DNA of 64,000 nt from an uncultured Prevotella sp. (GCF_937863835.1 NZ_CALMHT010000072.1:26028-90027); one strand, 5' to 3'. Shown: positions 1 through 8,834, counted from the first letter of the stretch. Program-made: numbers and translations. Notes: generated by a model from the sequence alone, not told the origin.

Positions 1-429
1 AAGTATAATGGTGATTTGGAAGAACGGATGAGAAGTATTCTAAATGCTATTGATATAGATAGTAATACGTTATTGCCCAGTATTGAAGTTTTATGTAATG
101 ATGACGAACAATATAGTAAACTGGAAGAACACTTGAACCATAAATACAGACTCATAAGAGGAAAAACAATTGAAGATGATATTCTGATATTCCTCAATAC
201 AGATATTTCAGCTATTATTATAACCCCGGATATTGATTTTCAAGAAGCGAGTCGCTTTGTTGATGCAATAAGAAATACGACACAGGACGTACCCGTAATT
301 CGTTTGTTAAATATTGGAGATAGTATAGCTGGTAATTATACTAAGTTACTATATAACCCGGTAAAGGCAAAGGATTGGGATGATTTATTAAAGAACTTGC
401 AGATAGAAAAAGAAATGAACATAAAATAA
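1..429 (+). CDS. Hypothetical protein, C-terminal part (cut by window edge)
   Basis: The reading frame is open from base 1, so the TTG start at base 16 in the ORF track is probably not the true start and this is the tail of a longer gene. The visible ~142 residues are acidic and soluble, with no membrane segment. Alternating hydrophobic strands (for example 'AIIITPDID' and 'VPVIRLLNI') give an alpha/beta pattern loosely like a degenerate receiver domain, but I see no clear phospho-acceptor site. I do not recognise the family. It runs toward tRNA-Phe on the opposite strand, with a plus-direction hairpin and T-run at 551-600 as its possible transcription end. Confidence 0.6.
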   Translation, partial: KYNGDLEERMRSILNAIDIDSNTLLPSIEVLCNDDEQYSKLEEHLNHKYRLIRGKTIEDDILIFLNTDISAIIITPDIDFQEASRFVDAIRNTTQDVPVIRLLNIGDSIAGNYTKLLYNPVKAKDWDDLLKNLQIEKEMNIK

Positions 430-455
430 AACCCTGCCTCTTGCGAGAACAGGGC
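425..455 (-). terminator. Intrinsic terminator of tRNA-Phe
   Basis: Read on the minus strand, CCCTG pairs with CAGGG around an inner CTC-GCAA-GAG hairpin, so the loop is a GNRA tetraloop. It is followed by TTTTATTTTA. It lies just downstream of the tRNA 3' end and overlaps the end of the convergent hypothetical gene. Confidence 0.7.
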
Positions 456-470
456 TAATGAAAGGAGGAG

Positions 471-543
471 TGGTACCACCAGGAATCGAACCGGGGACAC
501 AAGGATTTTCAGTCCTTTGCTCTACCAACTGAGCTATGGCACC
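471..543 (-). tRNA. tRNA-Phe (GAA anticodon)
   Basis: The reverse complement folds as a 73-nt cloverleaf. The acceptor stem is GGTGCCA/TGGTACC with discriminator A. The D-arm has AGCTCAGTTGGTAGAGC, the anticodon loop is CTGAAAA with anticodon GAA, and the T-arm has GGTTCGATTCC. The CCA end is not encoded; the sequence continues CTC. It has its own upstream promoter (563-593) and downstream terminator (425-455), so it is probably transcribed alone and not as part of the sppA-thiL operon that ends 78 bp before it. Confidence 0.96.
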
Positions 544-550
544 ATTTTTT

Positions 551-600
551 GTTTTGCGGGTGCAAAGGTACAAATAATCTTTGAGCCCGCAAAACTTTTT
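551..600 (+). terminator. Interrupted dyad followed by T5; plus-direction terminator overlapping the tRNA-Phe promoter
   Basis: GTTTTGCGGG (551-560) is the exact inverted repeat of CCCGCAAAAC (586-595). An inner CAAAG/CTTTG pair sits inside and TTTTT follows at 596-600. As RNA in the plus direction this is a terminator shape, suited to the gene ending at 429. In the minus direction no U-run follows. The same bases carry both promoter boxes of tRNA-Phe. Confidence 0.5.
563..593 (-). promoter_or_regulatory. Promoter of tRNA-Phe (TTTG-N19-TACCTTTG)
   Basis: On the minus strand a TTTG box (590-593) and a TAccTTTG box (563-570) are 19 bp apart, matching the Bacteroidetes primary sigma consensus (-33 TTTG, -7 TAnnTTTG). 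The -7 box ends 19 bp before the tRNA 5' end. Confidence 0.75.
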
Positions 601-621
601 ATTAAAATTATTATATAATCT

Positions 622-1692
622 TTACTTTTCAAGTGGATTCCAGCCTTGCGCTTTCAATTCGAATTCATTACCGTCGCGAGTGGTAAGCATACAACCGAAC
701 TTTTCTTCAGTGATATGACCTATCAATTTTACATCTTCCATATCCTTGATTTTATCAAGGTCTCCTATGGGGACAGTAAACAACAGTTCATAATCTTCTC
801 CGCCATTGAGTGCGCAGGTCGTAACATTCATATTCATTTCTTCGGCCATCACTGCTGTCTGATAATCGATAGGGATATTCTTTTCATATAGGCGGCATCC
901 GCAATGACTTTGTTTGCAAATGTGCAGAATTTCGCTGCTCAGACCGTCACTGATATCCATCATTGATGTGGGATGAATGTCAGCCCCCCTCAGTTTTTCA
1001 AGAATATCACCACGGGCTTCCGGTTTTAATTGACGTTGCAGCAGGTATTCCTTACCGGCGAAATCCGGTTGGAAATGTGACAGTTCATCCAGTTCTTTCT
1101 GATTGCCCTTCTTTTTGGCTTCTTCTACCTGTTGATAATAGACGCTCTTTTCCCGTTCAAGAAGTTGCAGTCCCATGTATGCGGCTCCGAGGTCTCCGCT
1201 TACGCATATCAGGTCGGTATCTTTGGCACCGTGCCTGTATATTATCTTGTCCTTTTCACATTCACCTATACATGTGATGCTGATGGCCAGTCCTGTGAAT
1301 GAAGAGGTGGTGTCTCCACCTACGATATCCACATTCCATTTTTCGCAAGCCATTTTCAGACCATCGTAGAATGCATCCATGTCTTCTATCGTAAACCGTT
1401 TGCTCAAGGCAATGCTGACGACCATTTGCCGGGGGGTGCCGTTCATGGCAAAGATATCACTGATATTAACCATGGCGGCCTTATAACCAAGATGTTGCAT
1501 ATCGATATAAGTAAGGTCGAAATGCACACCCTCCATAAGCAGGTCGTTCGTAACCAGTACTTCCTTGTCAGGATAATGCATGACGGCACAGTCGTCGCCT
1601 ACGCCATAAACACTTGAATCATTCTTTAATTTTATGTCTTCTGTCAGGCGGTCGATCAAGCCAAACTCGCCAAGTTTTGATATTGCTGTCAT
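622..1692 (-). CDS. thiL: Thiamine-monophosphate kinase
   Basis: This is a 356-aa cytosolic enzyme that phosphorylates thiamine monophosphate to thiamine diphosphate with ATP, the last step of thiamine cofactor synthesis. It carries the ThiL/PurM-type signatures: 'GEFGLIDRL' at the N-terminus, the metal and nucleotide site 'VGDDCAV', 'TNDLLMEGVHF', 'VNISDIFAMNG' and 'GGDTTSS', then 'MDISDGL' and 'GGEDYELLFT' in the C-terminal half. Length is normal for the family. The ATG directly abuts the punA stop codon, so it is the last gene of the sppA-lpxK-punA-thiL operon and is probably translationally coupled. Nothing in the sequence suggests damage. Confidence 0.96.
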   Translation of the reverse strand: MTAISKLGEFGLIDRLTEDIKLKNDSSVYGVGDDCAVMHYPDKEVLVTNDLLMEGVHFDLTYIDMQHLGYKAAMVNISDIFAMNGTPRQMVVSIALSKRFTIEDMDAFYDGLKMACEKWNVDIVGGDTTSSFTGLAISITCIGECEKDKIIYRHGAKDTDLICVSGDLGAAYMGLQLLEREKSVYYQQVEEAKKKGNQKELDELSHFQPDFAGKEYLLQRQLKPEARGDILEKLRGADIHPTSMMDISDGLSSEILHICKQSHCGCRLYEKNIPIDYQTAVMAEEMNMNVTTCALNGGEDYELLFTVPIGDLDKIKDMEDVKLIGHITEEKFGCMLTTRDGNEFELKAQGWNPLEK

Positions 1693-2502
1693 TTATGCTC
1701 TTTTTATCATTTCTCTCATTATTTCTGTCATAAGCGGTTGCGCCTTATTGGCAGCGATCTGAACCTCTTCATGACTTACCTCTACGGGACTGCCTTCTAT
1801 GCCCAGGTCGGTAATGATACTGATACCGAATGTCTTAATACCGCAATGATGAGCGACAATGACTTCGGGTACGGTACTCATTCCTACGGCATCTGCACCC
1901 AGACGGTGGTACATCCTATATTCTGCAGGTGTCTCGAATGTCGGTCCTTGTACACCTATATATATGCCATGTACCACACGTATGTCTTTCTCTTTGGCTA
2001 TTTCATCAGCTTCTGCTATAAGAGCTTTGTCGTAGGCTTCGTGCATATCCGGGAAACGTGGTCCGGTGGGAAAATTCTTACCTCTCAAAGGATGTTCAGG
2101 GAAGAAATTGATATGATCTGTTATGATCATCAGATCGCCGATTCTGAATTCAGGGTTCATTCCACCTGATGCGTTGGATACAAACAGAGTCTTGATGCCC
2201 AATTCGTACATGACGCGAATAGGGAATGTAACCTCTTTCATGGAATAACCTTCATAAAAATGGAATCGGCCTTCCATAGCCATAATATCCTTACCGCCCA
2301 GTTTACCGAAAATCAGTTTGCCGGCATGGCCTTCCACCGTAGATACAGGGAAATTAGGTATATCCTTGTATGCGAATTCGTATGTATCAGTTATTTCTGA
2401 AGCTAATTGTCCCAATCCTGTTCCCAGTATGATTGCTGTTTGGGGACTTGTGCTCATCCGTTTTTTTAGCCAGGATGCTGTTTCTTGAATTTTTTCGTAC
2501 AT
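1693..2502 (-). CDS. punA: Purine nucleoside phosphorylase (trimeric PNP-I type)
   Basis: This 269-aa enzyme splits inosine and guanosine with phosphate into base and ribose-1-phosphate for purine salvage. Family marks are the phosphate loop 'ILGTGLG', 'GRFHFYEGYSM', 'VSNASGGMN' with the base-binding region, 'DHINFFPEHPL', and 'VGMSTVPEVIVAHHCG' near the C-terminus, which is typical of the trimeric PNP/MTAP family. The first ~39 codons (2387-2502) overlap the 3' end of lpxK in another frame. The start at 2502 fits the family's N-terminus (a helix, then the strand leading to the GTGLG loop), so the overlap seems real. Its stop touches the thiL start. Confidence 0.95.
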   Translation of the reverse strand: MYEKIQETASWLKKRMSTSPQTAIILGTGLGQLASEITDTYEFAYKDIPNFPVSTVEGHAGKLIFGKLGGKDIMAMEGRFHFYEGYSMKEVTFPIRVMYELGIKTLFVSNASGGMNPEFRIGDLMIITDHINFFPEHPLRGKNFPTGPRFPDMHEAYDKALIAEADEIAKEKDIRVVHGIYIGVQGPTFETPAEYRMYHRLGADAVGMSTVPEVIVAHHCGIKTFGISIITDLGIEGSPVEVSHEEVQIAANKAQPLMTEIMREMIKRA

Positions 2503-3556
2503 ATCCTATAATATTTTCGTTAAACGTATCTTCTTGTCCTAACATAAACTCTACTTCAACAGGTAGTGTATAGATGTTATGCCTTACTTCTTCACTGAGA
2601 CCTTCGTGTCCAAATATGCGTGTGGCATCTTTTTCAGTTGTGATGATTAATTTGGGTGATGGCAAGGCGGCGTACCGGTTGTTGATGTCCTCTATATCAT
2701 CATCGGTAAATTGATGATGATCGCGGTAACGCATCTGTATAATTCGTTGAGTATGAGGTTTGAGATCTTCTATTATTTGTTCGGGAGATGCAATTCCTGT
2801 AAGTAACAGGATGTTGTCTTCTTGTCCGATAGAGTCGAGCGTCTTTTCTTCGCCACAGTAAATAGGTTGAAGATTTCCATAAACCAGTGTCGTAAAATAC
2901 AATTGCTGATATGGATACAAGTCCATAGCTTTTATCATGACCCTGAATTCCATGGGCTTGATGTCTTTCGGACATTTTGTTACTATTACTATATCAGCCC
3001 GTGATTTACCTTCTTTGGGTTCCCTTAGTCTTCCGGCTGGTAATAATTTATCGGCATTAATCATTCTGTGATAGTCGACCAGTAAAATATTTATTCCGGG
3101 TTTTACGTAGCGATGCTGGTAGGCATCGTCTAGTAATATAACATCTGTATATTTCGTCTTTTTGTTATTGCAGATTTGTTCAATTCCGTTACATCTGTTT
3201 TTATCTACCGCTACGGCGATGTTGGGAAACTTTTGTTTCATCTGATACGGTTCATCACCAATGGTTCTCATTCGCGTGTCTTCGTCAGCCAGAACAAATC
3301 CTTTGCTTTTGCGTTTGTATCCTCGGCTAAGTACCGCAATGTTGAATTTGTCTTGAAGCAATCTGATAAGATACTCAACATGTGGGGTTTTGCCTGTTCC
3401 GCCTACTGTGATGTTGCCGACAGATATTACCGGAATATCGAAACTTCGACTTTTCAGTATTCCTATATTAAATAGAAAATTGCGTATTTCCACCCCTAAG
3501 CCGTATAACCAACTGAATGGAAGCAGACTATTGTTTATCTTGATAAAATCATCCAT
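2387..3556 (-). CDS. lpxK: Tetraacyldisaccharide 4'-kinase (lipid A synthesis)
   Basis: LpxK phosphorylates the 4' position of the lipid A disaccharide at the inner face of the cytoplasmic membrane. The 389-aa protein starts with the hydrophobic, membrane-associating N-terminal segment usual for LpxK ('LLPFSWLYGLGVEIRNFLF'), then the P-loop 'GNITVGGTGKTPHVEYL', 'VLSRGYKRKSKGF' and 'ILLDDAYQHRYV'. The C-terminal ~39 residues are basic, low in hydrophobics and read over the punA start; they may be a non-essential extension. sppA ends 26 bp upstream on the same strand. The pairing with punA and thiL looks like a simple operon without an obvious pathway link. Confidence 0.95.
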   Translation of the reverse strand: MDDFIKINNSLLPFSWLYGLGVEIRNFLFNIGILKSRSFDIPVISVGNITVGGTGKTPHVEYLIRLLQDKFNIAVLSRGYKRKSKGFVLADEDTRMRTIGDEPYQMKQKFPNIAVAVDKNRCNGIEQICNNKKTKYTDVILLDDAYQHRYVKPGINILLVDYHRMINADKLLPAGRLREPKEGKSRADIVIVTKCPKDIKPMEFRVMIKAMDLYPYQQLYFTTLVYGNLQPIYCGEEKTLDSIGQEDNILLLTGIASPEQIIEDLKPHTQRIIQMRYRDHHQFTDDDIEDINNRYAALPSPKLIITTEKDATRIFGHEGLSEEVRHNIYTLPVEVEFMLGQEDTFNENIIGYVRKNSRNSILAKKTDEHKSPNSNHTGNRIGTISFRNN

Positions 3557-3582
3557 ATCTTCAGGTTAATCTATCCGGTCGC

Positions 3583-5358
3583 TTATTTGATGTTGACGGA
3601 ATATGGAATTCTAGCTTGTACTCTGTCTTGTCTGCCCATACTCTTGAGAAGGATGAGTGGCTCATAATAGTCACCTAAAGTCTCTTTAAGTTGATCGTCT
3701 AAGTAATTATTGCCAGAACTGAGCGATTTATCCAATATTTGGTCTATCCAACTGACTTTTGCAGGGTAACTTTCCGTATAATAATGATCTTTTTTGATTT
3801 TAGCCAACTGTGCTGCTTTTTCTATAGCAACATTCAGTCCGCCCAATTGATCGACAAGGTGCAACTTGATTGCTGTTTCGCCCAACCATACGTGGCCTTG
3901 CGCAACCTTTTCAACATCTTCAACTTTCATCTTGCGTCCAGCGGCTACACGTGAGCGGAAAAGGACATAGCCTCTGTTAACACTAGCTTGGAACGCATTG
4001 GTTTCGTCTACATTGAAAGGACGGCCTAATGAACCGAAATCACTTGACTTGTTGGTCTTTTCCACATCAAACTTTATACCTAATTTTTGAGTCAGCAGTC
4101 CACTGACATCAGGAACCATGCCAAATATACCGATGCTTCCTGTCAATGTAGTCGGTTCGGCAACTATCCAGTTGGCGACACAACTGAGATAATATGCTCC
4201 GGATGCAGCCAGACCGCCCATTGAGACAACGACAGGTTTCTTTGATTTAAGCATCTCTACCGCATGCCATAACTGTTCTGAGGCAAAAGAACTTCCTCCG
4301 CCTGAGTTAACTCTGATGACAACGGCTTTTACGTCATCGTCGTTCATAAGACTCTCTAAATCTTTGTCAACAACAACTGAATTGATCGTATGACCGCTGA
4401 CATCTTCAATGTTTGAACTTACAATATTACCGTAAGCATAATATACAGCTATTTTATCTCCGTCTTTTTTGTCTTCTTCCACATTATTCATTTGGGAAAG
4501 GGACAACTGATTGATACTCTCATCTTTGTCAATCTTAAGAAGTTTCTTGATTTCAGTTTTGATCTGATCATTATATAGCAGTCCATCCACCATCTTATCT
4601 TTTAAAAGATCTTTCGCATCAGCCAAAAAGGTATAATTGTCTGCGTATCTATTGAGTTGACTGATACTGAGTCCTCTGCTGGCAGATACATCTTTACATA
4701 TCGTATTCCAAATACCGCCTATATAAGCCTTCACCTGTAAACGGTTTGCATCGCTCATCTTATCAGCGGTATATGTATCAGGCATACTTTTGTATGTTCC
4801 TACTTTAAACAGTTGGACTTTTACGCCAAATTTGGCTAACATGTCTTTGAGATAATACGGTTGGGCGGCAAGTCCATGCCAGTCGATAATGCCAACAGGG
4901 TTAAGATAAACCTTGTCGGCCACAGAACAAACATAATAAGCACCCTGTGTGTAGATGTCCCCATAAGCGACAATCCATTTACCACTTTTTTTGAAGTCCT
5001 TTAAGGCATCGCGTATAGCTTGTAATGAAGCATGAGAATCAGGATTAAATGTTCCAGCTTCTATGTATATACCTTTTATATTATCATTGTTTTTTGCTTT
5101 TTCTATTGCGTTTAGAATATCATCCAGTCCGATAGTGCTTATATCATCCGATATCTGAGACATCAGATTATTGTCAGCTCTTTCTTCCAAGACGCCGGAT
5201 AACTTAAGGACAAATACCGAGTTGTCTTTTACTGTTTGGGTGGCTTCACTGGTGGAAATCATTCCCACAATACTGATAACTCCGAATATCCCGGTAATTA
5301 CGAGGAATAGCACGATTCCTGTGATAGTGGCAAGGGTGTACTTAAAGAATTCTTTCAT
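3583..5358 (-). CDS. sppA: Signal peptide peptidase SppA, long (67K) form
   Basis: This 591-aa inner-membrane serine protease degrades released signal peptides. One N-terminal membrane segment is visible (about residues 10-33, 'ITGIVLFLVITGIFGVISI'). Two tandem ClpP-like S49 domains follow. The N-terminal one contains 'KWIVAYGDIYTQGAYYVCSVADKVYLNP', where the catalytic lysine is expected. The C-terminal one has 'VNSGGGSSFASEQ' and 'SMGGLAASGAYYLS', where the serine nucleophile is expected. The length matches the two-domain E. coli-type enzyme. It is the first gene of the operon with lpxK, punA and thiL. The promoter at 5402-5433 and a short 5' leader with a small hairpin precede it. Confidence 0.95.
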   Translation of the reverse strand: MKEFFKYTLATITGIVLFLVITGIFGVISIVGMISTSEATQTVKDNSVFVLKLSGVLEERADNNLMSQISDDISTIGLDDILNAIEKAKNNDNIKGIYIEAGTFNPDSHASLQAIRDALKDFKKSGKWIVAYGDIYTQGAYYVCSVADKVYLNPVGIIDWHGLAAQPYYLKDMLAKFGVKVQLFKVGTYKSMPDTYTADKMSDANRLQVKAYIGGIWNTICKDVSASRGLSISQLNRYADNYTFLADAKDLLKDKMVDGLLYNDQIKTEIKKLLKIDKDESINQLSLSQMNNVEEDKKDGDKIAVYYAYGNIVSSNIEDVSGHTINSVVVDKDLESLMNDDDVKAVVIRVNSGGGSSFASEQLWHAVEMLKSKKPVVVSMGGLAASGAYYLSCVANWIVAEPTTLTGSIGIFGMVPDVSGLLTQKLGIKFDVEKTNKSSDFGSLGRPFNVDETNAFQASVNRGYVLFRSRVAAGRKMKVEDVEKVAQGHVWLGETAIKLHLVDQLGGLNVAIEKAAQLAKIKKDHYYTESYPAKVSWIDQILDKSLSSGNNYLDDQLKETLGDYYEPLILLKSMGRQDRVQARIPYSVNIK

Positions 5359-5381
5359 TTTAGCTTATACATTTATGTTAT

Positions 5382-5400
5382 ATCTTGTCGTTAACAAGAT
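5382..5400 (-). promoter_or_regulatory. 5' leader hairpin of sppA mRNA
   Basis: ATCTTGT and ACAAGAT form a 7-bp stem around a 5-nt loop. It lies just downstream of the -7 box, so the transcript would begin close to this hairpin. A 5' hairpin of this kind can protect mRNA from decay; that role is inferred. Confidence 0.35.
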
Positions 5401-5401
5401 G

Positions 5402-5433
5402 CAAATATAATATTTTTAATCATAAATGCCAAA
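5402..5433 (-). promoter_or_regulatory. Promoter of the sppA-lpxK-punA-thiL operon
   Basis: On the minus strand TTTG (5430-5433), a 20-bp spacer and TATATTTG (5402-5409) give a textbook Bacteroidetes promoter. The predicted leader to the sppA ATG at 5358 is about 35-40 nt. Confidence 0.75.
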
Positions 5434-5449
5434 TATTCGAGTCTTTTGA

Positions 5450-5491
5450 ACAATTATTTAATTTATAATTGTCTAAAATACCCTAATTTTG
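5450..5491 (+). promoter_or_regulatory. Promoter region of PUL transcription unit 1 with inverted repeat
   Basis: A -7 box TAATTTTG lies at 5484-5491, 31 bp before the ATG. No clear -33 TTTG is seen at the usual distance. Instead ACAATTAT (5450-5457) and ATAATTGT (5465-5472) form an inverted repeat with a 7-bp spacer, which could be an activator or repressor site. The absence of a -33 box fits an activator-dependent promoter. Confidence 0.5.
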
Positions 5492-5522
5492 CCCTCGAAT
5501 CAAACTGCTATTAATCTTATAT

Positions 5523-8500
5523 ATGAAGTACAAATATCTATTAATGATAATGTGTGTTGTGACAACCAAAACCTTATGTATGTCTGCCGAAAAGAAATCA
5601 TGGCAAGGTATACATATTCCTTCTGTATATGAGATTAAGGAACATTTTGCGAATCCACCTTCCGAGTATGCCAGTCATGTGATTTGGGGATTGGAGGGCA
5701 ATATAACAAAACAAGTCATCCAACATGATCTGGATTCTATAAAGGCCAGGGGATTCAGGGCCGTGATTCTTGAAGCAGGGTATAATCTTCCTTGTAAGTA
5801 TTTGTCGGACGAATGGTTTAAGTTGATAAGACAAATAGTAAATGAGGCAAAGAAACGTTCATTAAAGGTTTGGATCATAGATGAAGGCAAATATCCAAGT
5901 GGTTTTGCAGGAGGAAAATTTTCTGAAGAACGTCCGGAGCTTCGAATGAAGGCACTTGTTAATGTTGATAACATAAATGTGAAGCCAGGAGATGTGTTGA
6001 AAGATTATCCGGTTGACAATGAAGTGATTAGTGCTGTTGCGGTCAATACGGCACGCAACAAGAATACCTATATTAAGATTGTCGATCACAAAATATCTTT
6101 TGTGGCAGGTCTGGACAATTGGACAATCCTGCTGGTAAAACCGGATTTCCGCACAGGACAGACAAGAAGTGTAAATAATCCGACAAGAGCAAAGGATACT
6201 AAGAATTCACAGATGGATTATCTTAATCCTATGGCTGTAAGACAATATATAGAATGGACCCATGAACAATACAAAAAATATATCGGCAACGAATTCGGAA
6301 AGACTGTATTAGGTTTCAGAGGTGATGAACCGGATTATTCGCATCTGCCGTTTACTCAAGCTTTACTTGATTCCTTTAAGGTAATGAAAGGTTATGAACC
6401 GACATTGATGCTTTCATCAATGTTTTCACCGATACAGACAATTGCCGAAAAACGATTTAAGGCTGATTATTGGGATGTTTGGTCGCGTCTGTTTGCCAAT
6501 AACTATTTTAAACAGGTGGCAGACTGGTGTGAAGCTAACAAATTGGCACATATTACGCATTTAAACAATGATCATAACATGCCTGTATGTGTCAAGGCGG
6601 AAGGCAATTTGTTCAGAGACTTGAGTAAGGTACAGATACCTGGTGTAGATGCGATATGGAATCAGATATGGCCTGATACTGTCAATGATTTTCCTAAATT
6701 TGCTTCATCTGTTGCCCATGTGTATGGCAAGCCACGTTCTTTCAGTGAGAGTTTTGCCGCTTATTATAGTACGCCGACGATTGCAGAAGCTAAATATGTA
6801 GTTGATTATCAGATGATACGGGGTATAAATTTCTTCGAGTTTATGTTCTGGATGGCTGGTAGTAAAGACCAGGGTTGGATGTCACAACCGGGAATGAAAC
6901 AATTGAATGATTATACGAACCGTACTGCCTATCTTCTTACCCAAGGTTCGCCGGGTGCTCGTATAGCCATGTATTATCCCACTAGCTCATTATGGATGGA
7001 TGATAATAATGTTGCGGAAAGAATAAAGAAAATATCACATCTGTTATTACAGCATCAGCGTGATTTCGATTATGTAGATGACGATGCCTTTTCTGAAGCA
7101 CTTTCAGTGAAATATAGTCGTCTTGAAAATAAAAGTGGGCAACGTTATTCCACATTGATAATACCTTCTTCAGATGCCATTTCAGTTAAAGCCTGGAGTA
7201 TGATCAGCCAATTTGAAAAACAAGGGGGTAAAGTGCTCTTTTGGGGGAATGTTCCGAGATATTTGGTAGATAAGACTTATACCAGTCTCACACCATTCGT
7301 ATTGGAAGATCATTCTTTGATCGAACCAACAGATGAGTATACATCGAATGTACAGGCTGCGATGCCGAATGCGGAAATTGTTGTAAATAATTTGCAACAA
7401 TTTGAACCGAACAACGCTCCAAGGCGTAGCGGTGATCCCAAACGTTTGCCTTTTGATCAGACTCTAGATATAAGATATACCCGAAGAATATTGCCGGAAG
7501 GTGAATTCTACTTCATTTTCAATGAAGGTCACCATAATCAGAAAATAACCATAGGAATGGATGCCATAGGCAATGTGTCAAAATGGAATACGCTGACAGG
7601 GGAGATTATGCCTATCCAATCTTTCGTAAAAGATAATCGCACATGGGTGAATCTTGAAATGAAGGAATATGAGACGGTCATGCTGAGCGTATCCTGTAAT
7701 GATAGGAAATATCTTGTGACCGATTACGGTGCTGTGGGGGATGGCGTGACCGTAAATACGAAATGTTTGCAAGCGACTATTGACAGTATATATTATCATG
7801 GTGGTGGAACAATGGTCGTACCAAGAGGTAACTTTGTAACAGGGGCTTTGTTTTTTCGGCAAGGAGTCAACCTATACTTGGAAAAAGATTCAAGACTGAC
7901 ATCCACTATCGTTGAAACAGATTTCCCCCTGATACCGACACGTTTTGAAGGTATAGAACAAGTTTGGAAGAGTGCACTCCTTAATTTTACAGATTGTAAA
8001 GGAGTGAGAGTCGAAGGTCAGGGTATGATAGATGGAAAAGGAGTGGAATGGAAATCACATCCTTTTGGAACAAGTGGTAGACCACGATTGATTTGCTTTA
8101 CACGCTGTGATGGAGGACAATTAAGAGGACTGAATCTTAAAGATCAGGCTTCATGGTGTATACATATACTCTATACCGATAGTTTTACAGTTGACGGAAC
8201 CGTTATACGTGCCGAACATACGATTCCGAGCTCAGATGGAATAGATATTGATTCATCGAAAGGTGTTGTAGTTAGAAATGCTGATATAGAAGATAATGAC
8301 GACTGTATATCAATCAAGTCGGGTAAGGATGATGATGGTCGCAGGGTAGGACGTCCATCCGAAAATATTCTCATAGAGAATTGCCGTTTTGGTTACGGTC
8401 ACAGTGGTGTAGATATAGGAAGTGAAGTGTCTGGCGACATCCGCAATGTTCTGGTACAGAATTGTCTGATGGACAAAGACAATGCAGGGAGTATCAGAAT

Positions 8501-8834
8501 CAAATCGCAACCAAGCAGGGGAGGGGTTATTGAAAACATCACATTCAGGGATATAACGCTCAATAATCCACGGCTAGTGTTTGATATAAATATGCGTTGG
8601 CGAATGGTCCCACCGATAGCACCGACTGCTGATAAATTGACCGAATTGAAGAACCTCCAGATTATCAATGTAAAAGGAACTTGTCGTTCGATGGGAGAAA
8701 TAAAAGGTTATGAACAATCCCCTATCACAGGAATCCTATTTAAGAATTGTGACATCAAAACGGAGAAAAATCTGATATTGACTAATACAGAAAATATAAA
8801 TCTGGAAGGATTGAAAGTTGATGTGAAATACTGA
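5523..8834 (+). CDS. Two-module pectinase: GH106-like N-terminal half fused to GH28 polygalacturonase
   Basis: The 1103-aa protein has a hydrophobic export signal (about residues 1-22). Residues ~30-720 look like a GH106-type alpha-L-rhamnosidase scaffold: 'FANPPSEYASHVIWGLEGN' followed by an (alpha/beta)8-like barrel with acidic candidates in 'RGDEPDYSHLP' (~266) and 'SFSESFAAYY' (~406), then a Rossmann-like region and a beta domain ('FYFIFNEGHHNQKITIGM'). Residues ~730-1100 are a GH28 right-handed beta-helix: 'DYGAVGDG', 'SSDGIDID' (~903), 'NDDCISIKSG' (~925), 'GYGHSGVDIGSE' (~957) and 'RIKS' (~991), covering the usual GH28 acidic and H/R-K sites. It leads PUL unit 1, 38 bp before susC. GH28 is certain. 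The N-terminal family assignment is from pattern only. Confidence 0.8.
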   Translation: MKYKYLLMIMCVVTTKTLCMSAEKKSWQGIHIPSVYEIKEHFANPPSEYASHVIWGLEGNITKQVIQHDLDSIKARGFRAVILEAGYNLPCKYLSDEWFKLIRQIVNEAKKRSLKVWIIDEGKYPSGFAGGKFSEERPELRMKALVNVDNINVKPGDVLKDYPVDNEVISAVAVNTARNKNTYIKIVDHKISFVAGLDNWTILLVKPDFRTGQTRSVNNPTRAKDTKNSQMDYLNPMAVRQYIEWTHEQYKKYIGNEFGKTVLGFRGDEPDYSHLPFTQALLDSFKVMKGYEPTLMLSSMFSPIQTIAEKRFKADYWDVWSRLFANNYFKQVADWCEANKLAHITHLNNDHNMPVCVKAEGNLFRDLSKVQIPGVDAIWNQIWPDTVNDFPKFASSVAHVYGKPRSFSESFAAYYSTPTIAEAKYVVDYQMIRGINFFEFMFWMAGSKDQGWMSQPGMKQLNDYTNRTAYLLTQGSPGARIAMYYPTSSLWMDDNNVAERIKKISHLLLQHQRDFDYVDDDAFSEALSVKYSRLENKSGQRYSTLIIPSSDAISVKAWSMISQFEKQGGKVLFWGNVPRYLVDKTYTSLTPFVLEDHSLIEPTDEYTSNVQAAMPNAEIVVNNLQQFEPNNAPRRSGDPKRLPFDQTLDIRYTRRILPEGEFYFIFNEGHHNQKITIGMDAIGNVSKWNTLTGEIMPIQSFVKDNRTWVNLEMKEYETVMLSVSCNDRKYLVTDYGAVGDGVTVNTKCLQATIDSIYYHGGGTMVVPRGNFVTGALFFRQGVNLYLEKDSRLTSTIVETDFPLIPTRFEGIEQVWKSALLNFTDCKGVRVEGQGMIDGKGVEWKSHPFGTSGRPRLICFTRCDGGQLRGLNLKDQASWCIHILYTDSFTVDGTVIRAEHTIPSSDGIDIDSSKGVVVRNADIEDNDDCISIKSGKDDDGRRVGRPSENILIENCRFGYGHSGVDIGSEVSGDIRNVLVQNCLMDKDNAGSIRIKSQPSRGGVIENITFRDITLNNPRLVFDINMRWRMVPPIAPTADKLTELKNLQIINVKGTCRSMGEIKGYEQSPITGILFKNCDIKTEKNLILTNTENINLEGLKVDVKY

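Noticed and set aside
388-573. 61-aa minus-strand ORF
   Set aside because: It is a translation through tRNA-Phe and its terminator; the 'GAIAQLVEQRTENPCVPGSIPGG' type peptide is a common artefact of tRNA sequence.
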